Positions 6,366 to 9,154 of a DNA stretch of 9,154 nt are shown piece by piece. The translations under genes and the position numbers were made by a program. Numbering within the stretch: the stretch's first letter is position 1; every line of letters starts with the position of its first letter. This stretch comes from Thermoplasmatota archaeon (GTDB taxonomy: Archaea > Thermoplasmatota > Thermoplasmata > RBG-16-68-12 > JAJISG01), in contig JAJISG010000058.1 in assembly GCA_022848835.1 (NCBI GenBank), forward strand, positions 1 through 9,154. Reading direction: 5' to 3'. The notes under the pieces were generated by a model. It did not search any database, was not told where the DNA came from, and saw nothing but the letters and a program-made list of their open reading frames with translations.

Positions 6366-7382
6366 TCAACTCAGGAATCTTTCCAGGTTCACGCTGCACC
6401 TTCCCATGTCCTCTACCAGAAGGTAGTTCTCCCAATCTTCCCTGCACTCGCAATCTAGCTCATCCAACCAGTCGGATATTCCCAGCGAGTACTCCTCGAC
6501 AGCCTTGAGGATCAGCCAATCGCAGTGACCGCAGTTGTGGGCCCCCCTTCGCTTGCCACCTCCGGTGGGCTTGGACATCACCCTCGCCTTCGATTTCCGC
6601 AGCTCCTTCAGGACCTCCACCAGGGACCAGAGCCATGGCGGCCGGTACTCCCCTTTGCGATACAGCCTGTCCACTAGGGTATCCCTCTGAACGTTCGTGG
6701 GATTGATGGACACCGTGTCGGTGTGGCCGTCGATGGCCCTGGCCGAGGCTGCGACGTCCACCATGGCGGCTCTCTCGGATAGGAAGGGCGGCTTCATGAG
6801 GAGGTAGGTCTTCACACTCACGCCGCATCTCCGGGCGACCTTAACCGCTTCCAGGTAGCGGTCAAAGTGGAAGTCCTTGCTGATGCAGCGGTCCCGGACG
6901 AAGTCGTTAGCCGTCTCAAGGCCGATGGCTACCTCGAACCTCTCGCAAAGTCTCATGGCCTCTTCGAGAATGGGCCTACGAACGAGCTGAGGAAGGCTCT
7001 CGACCACGACCTTCTGGCACATCCTGCCCAAGTCCTTCAAGATGATCGTCCTGATCCTAGGGGGGACCTCGTTGGGGTCGAAGAAGCTGCCCGAGTTGTA
7101 GACCTTGACCACCGGCTGCTTCCCATACACCTTCAAGGCCTGGGACCACTGTTTCAGTAGGTCCTCCTCTGAGACATCGGTGAAACAATCGTTCGTGTAG
7201 CCACACATGGAGCAGCCGCTCTTCCTGGCCCAATAACAGCCCCTGGTCCTCAGAATGAGGACGAAAGCATCCACCACCTCTCCGTCGAGGACCTCCTTCT
7301 CCGTCCATGAGGAGACGAACTTCGTGGGGTCGTGCTCCCTCACCGTCCTGGTCTCGTGGATCACCTCGGCCAGTGAAGCCAT
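6366..7382 (-). CDS. Archaeosine biosynthesis radical SAM protein RaSEA
   Basis: Radical SAM enzyme that acts with ArcS to form archaeosine at position 15 of archaeal tRNAs: ArcS attaches lysine to preQ0-modified tRNA and RaSEA cleaves the adduct to leave the formamidine group. The 338 residues match this family (TIGR01210, COG1244). The 4Fe-4S motif is C49-x7-C57-x2-C60 (RGCYWARKSGCSMCGY), wider than the classic CX3CX2C, as is usual here. Further family features are VKVYNSGSFFD (93-102), VVVESLPQLV, the GLET strand (154-157) and a C-terminal Cys cluster (C284, C287, C311, C313; HNCGHC and DCEC) that may hold another metal. A radical-SAM wrong-family assignment such as another YhcC-like group is the main alternative. 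The ATG has a TATA-like box 27 bases upstream; no partner gene for archaeosine synthesis is in view. Confidence 0.88.
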   Translation of the reverse strand: MASLAEVIHETRTVREHDPTKFVSSWTEKEVLDGEVVDAFVLILRTRGCYWARKSGCSMCGYTNDCFTDVSEEDLLKQWSQALKVYGKQPVVKVYNSGSFFDPNEVPPRIRTIILKDLGRMCQKVVVESLPQLVRRPILEEAMRLCERFEVAIGLETANDFVRDRCISKDFHFDRYLEAVKVARRCGVSVKTYLLMKPPFLSERAAMVDVAASARAIDGHTDTVSINPTNVQRDTLVDRLYRKGEYRPPWLWSLVEVLKELRKSKARVMSKPTGGGKRRGAHNCGHCDWLILKAVEEYSLGISDWLDELDCECREDWENYLLVEDMGRCSVNLERFLS

Positions 7383-7405
7383 CCCTAAGGCAAAGTTGGC
7401 GGGTG

Positions 7406-7413
7406 CATAAAAG
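7406..7413 (-). promoter_or_regulatory. TATA-like box of the RaSEA gene
   Basis: Minus-strand CTTTTATG lies in the 33-base gap after the zinc-ribbon gene, centred about 27 bases before the RaSEA ATG. It predicts a leaderless or nearly leaderless transcript, separate from the upstream gene even though both run in the same direction. Confidence 0.55.
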
Positions 7414-7415
7414 GT

Positions 7416-8504
7416 TTAGCGGCGGGGTCGAACGAGGAGGATGGCGGCGATGATGCCCAATACGATGAAGACAGTGGATAGGAACCGCAAGGCGAAGTCT
7501 ATCTCCGCAGCCCTGATGAAGACGGGGATATCGAATATCGCGGGCGCGTTGAAGAGGAGCTCATCCGCGATATACATGAGGAGCCCCAGTATCGCCAAGG
7601 ATACGCCCACCATAGGGTTACCACGCTTCTCGCCTCTGAGCTTGACTCCACTGACGGCCCTTTCCTGCCTCTCTCTCTGCAGGGGGTAGACAGGAGTCGA
7701 AGTCGCTCCTTCGTCTTGGGCATATCTCTGGCAGCTGTAGCAGTACCAGCGGTTGTACTGAGGGATGTAGGTGAGTTCCTGGGCGCAGGTAGGGCAGGGT
7801 GTCGTCGTTGCCTGGGGCGTTGAATCCGTCTCGTCGAAGACCTCTATCTCAGGAGCGAGCGCCTCTTGGGCGGGCTGCTCCCTCTGCCCATGCCTCTCAA
7901 CTACTACAGCCTCCTCTGGAATCTCCTCCCTCACATCGGTGCTTGCAGCCTCCTCCGGTACTCCAAGGGCCACCTCCTCGCCTTTCAAGAGGAGGTTCTG
8001 TTTCCTCACATGTTCAAGGAGGCGGAGCCTAAGTTCATATTTCAATCCGCTATCGTCCAGTCCGTACTCTCGGCACCAGTTCATTAAGATCTCCTTGGAG
8101 GCCAGATCCATCTCCTCTCTGGAGAAGGGGGCGTACCCGATGGCCTGCTCATGATCTCCCCCTCTCTCGGTCACAGCCTGACCTCCGCGGCTCCTTCGGA
8201 CGATGGCGTGCTCCTTCGGAGCGTACACTCTGCACTGAAAGCAGAAGAGGCGATCGTATTGAGATATGTGCTGGAGTTCCTCGCCGCAGGTGGGACAAGG
8301 GTTCCCGACCTCCACATCCTCCTTGTACTCTTGGCAGCCGTAGCAGTAGTACTTGTGATGCTCCTTGACGAACACGAGTGCCCTGTCGCACTCCTTGCAG
8401 GCGTGGAGGGTCTTTGCAGCGTAGGACCTGCAGCCGTAGCAATAATGCCTCTCGTAAGGCGGGATATAGGTGAGCTCAGCACCGCAGGTTGGACACCCAA
8501 CCAT
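7416..8504 (-). CDS. Membrane-anchored protein with four zinc ribbons and a SAP-like segment
   Basis: No specific function recognised. The 362 residues contain four near-identical zinc ribbons, all CxxC-x14-CxxC: C4/C7/C22/C25, C36/C39/C54/C57, C70/C73/C88/C91 and, after a gap, C237/C240/C255/C258. Each has the pattern CPTCGxEL-YIPxY-R-YCYxC. Between the third and fourth, residues 127-170 form two helices with a loop (EEMDLASKEILMNWCREYG, then KYELRLRLLEHVRK), like a SAP nucleic-acid-binding motif; a weak, inferred match. An acidic Glu-rich linker follows. Two hydrophobic segments (about 298-318 and 338-358), flanked by RGEKR and RPRR, predict a membrane hairpin with both ends in the cytosol. 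So the ribbons likely face the cytosol, binding nucleic acid or protein at the membrane. The ATG follows a TATA-like box by about 34 bases. Confidence 0.85.
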   Translation of the reverse strand: MVGCPTCGAELTYIPPYERHYCYGCRSYAAKTLHACKECDRALVFVKEHHKYYCYGCQEYKEDVEVGNPCPTCGEELQHISQYDRLFCFQCRVYAPKEHAIVRRSRGGQAVTERGGDHEQAIGYAPFSREEMDLASKEILMNWCREYGLDDSGLKYELRLRLLEHVRKQNLLLKGEEVALGVPEEAASTDVREEIPEEAVVVERHGQREQPAQEALAPEIEVFDETDSTPQATTTPCPTCAQELTYIPQYNRWYCYSCQRYAQDEGATSTPVYPLQRERQERAVSGVKLRGEKRGNPMVGVSLAILGLLMYIADELLFNAPAIFDIPVFIRAAEIDFALRFLSTVFIVLGIIAAILLVRPRR

Positions 8505-8534
8505 CTCATCCTCGATGCAACTCTTCGGCGGCGC

Positions 8535-8542
8535 CTATATGA
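8535..8542 (-). promoter_or_regulatory. TATA-like box of the zinc-ribbon gene
   Basis: Minus-strand TCATATAG is centred about 34 bases before the ATG, giving a predicted leader of only about 8 bases. Confidence 0.5.
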
Positions 8543-8561
8543 TTGTTGTTGGCTCGTAATC

Positions 8562-8608
8562 AAAAACGCGAATCTTGGAGAAACCACACCGGTGCCTGTC
8601 TCCGGTGT
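8562..8608 (-). terminator. Hairpin and T-run after the GNAT gene, candidate terminator
   Basis: A 7-bp perfect inverted repeat, ACACCGG (8586-8592) and CCGGTGT (8602-8608) with a 9-base loop, lies 80 bases after the GNAT stop. A minus-strand TTTTT (8566-8562) lies 20 bases further on. Archaea terminate mainly at T-runs, so the T-run may matter more than the hairpin. The rest of the 184-base gap (8505-8688) holds only the zinc-ribbon promoter and a TGAAAC-CA-GTTTCA inverted repeat (8678-8691) touching the GNAT stop. Confidence 0.35.
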
Positions 8609-8688
8609 TTGAGGAAAGATGGGAAAGTGGACGGTCTGAAATTTCCTGAGGGTATTGGTGAAACCGTGGGGGCGATATGAAACCAGTT

Positions 8689-9132
8689 TCAGATAGTCTT
8701 CTCTTGAAGGACCTTTTCGTAAATGATTCGATATGGCTTCAGCCCAGCCTTTTCATGAAGCCTCTGTGAGGCCATATTTTCGATACCAGTATCGGAACGC
8801 AACAGAGTGGCTCCCCTCTCCAGTGATAATCTCTCCACGCGCTTCATCAGCTTCAGCCCGATGCCCCGGTGTTGGTAATCAGGAGCGACAACGATGTCCA
8901 TCACCTCCGCAACTATCAGGTCGTAGTCCTGAATTTCGGAAAAGCTCACCCAGATATATCCAACAATATCGGCGTCATCCTCTAGGATTTCGGCTATGGT
9001 CCTGTCATCCTTCATCGTCTGCATCATATCTGAAATGAACGAATCGGGCTGGGAAGTGGCCGACCACCTCTCTCGATACTGTTCATACGGCATCCTTCTG
9101 GCCCAGGGGGGTTTCACTCCCGAAATTTGCAC
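8689..9132 (-). CDS. GNAT-family N-acetyltransferase
   Basis: Transfers an acetyl group from acetyl-CoA to an amine; the substrate cannot be told from sequence. Seen in the 147 residues: a strand-rich core (IVGYIWVSFSEI at 56-67, IVAEVMDIVVAP at 73-84), the acetyl-CoA pyrophosphate loop QHRGIG (87-92, QxxGxG form), the following helix (LKLMKRVERLSLERGA), and the C-terminal half (NMASQRLHEKAGLKPYRIIYEK), all standard for the GNAT fold. The start shown is GTG with GGAG ten bases before it. However, the frame stays open upstream to the window edge (RYWSSTV before the GTG), so the true start may lie outside and the protein may be longer. The single ORF with its own candidate terminator suggests it is not in an operon with the zinc-ribbon gene. 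Confidence 0.88.
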   Translation of the reverse strand: MQISGVKPPWARRMPYEQYRERWSATSQPDSFISDMMQTMKDDRTIAEILEDDADIVGYIWVSFSEIQDYDLIVAEVMDIVVAPDYQHRGIGLKLMKRVERLSLERGATLLRSDTGIENMASQRLHEKAGLKPYRIIYEKVLQEKTI

Positions 9133-9154
9133 TACAGTGGAGCTCCAATAGCGC

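Noticed and set aside
6115..6453. Minus-strand open frame between RaSEA and the DUF5611-like gene
   Set aside because: It overlaps the end of RaSEA and the start of the DUF5611-like gene in another frame and has no recognisable protein character.
1..9154. CRISPR arrays, insertion sequences, rRNA or tRNA genes
   Set aside because: I found no regularly spaced repeats, transposase-like proteins, terminal repeats or cloverleaf-like segments on either strand by eye.

Overview
The window is archaeal. It holds the conserved euryarchaeal cluster ftsZ - secE - spt5 - rpl11 - rpl1 - rpl10 - rpl12, all on the plus strand, followed by five minus-strand genes. Archaeal markers are the uL10/P0-type and P1-type stalk proteins with an identical acidic tip, the Sec61-gamma-type SecE, an Spt5-type NGN-KOW factor, an archaeosine-biosynthesis radical SAM enzyme, and TATA-box promoters placed about 25 bases before starts. 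The GC-rich DNA, the Spt5 with an extra N-terminal domain and a DUF5611-like small protein together suggest a member of Candidatus Thermoplasmatota. That placement is an inference from family recall, not from a search.

Plus strand, 1-4553: the C-terminal three quarters of FtsZ (cut by the window edge), the SecE translocon subunit, Spt5, and the ribosomal L1/L12 stalk region (uL11, uL1, uL10/P0 and P1/L12). Genes abut or nearly abut, so this reads as one operon linking cell division, protein export, transcription elongation and translation. The one real gap is the 67 bases between rpl11 and rpl1. It has a TATA-like box and a foldable leader containing GGAGGCTT, a candidate secondary promoter and L1 autoregulatory site. 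Three starts are non-AUG behind strong Shine-Dalgarno sequences: an apparent CTG for spt5, and TTG for rpl1 and rpl12.

Minus strand, 4539-9132: a cation diffusion facilitator whose last codons overlap rpl12 tail-to-tail; a DUF5611-like small gene interrupted by an in-frame TAG; the archaeosine radical SAM protein RaSEA; a protein with four zinc ribbons, a SAP-like segment and two C-terminal membrane segments; and a GNAT acetyltransferase. Several have their own TATA-like box close to the start, which suggests short-leader or leaderless single-gene transcripts.

The most interesting points are the Ig-like domain fused to the N terminus of Spt5, the amber codon in the DUF5611-like gene, the Asn/Asp metal site of the transporter, the zinc-ribbon membrane protein, and the rpl11-rpl1 leader. 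I saw no rRNA, tRNA, CRISPR array or insertion sequence.
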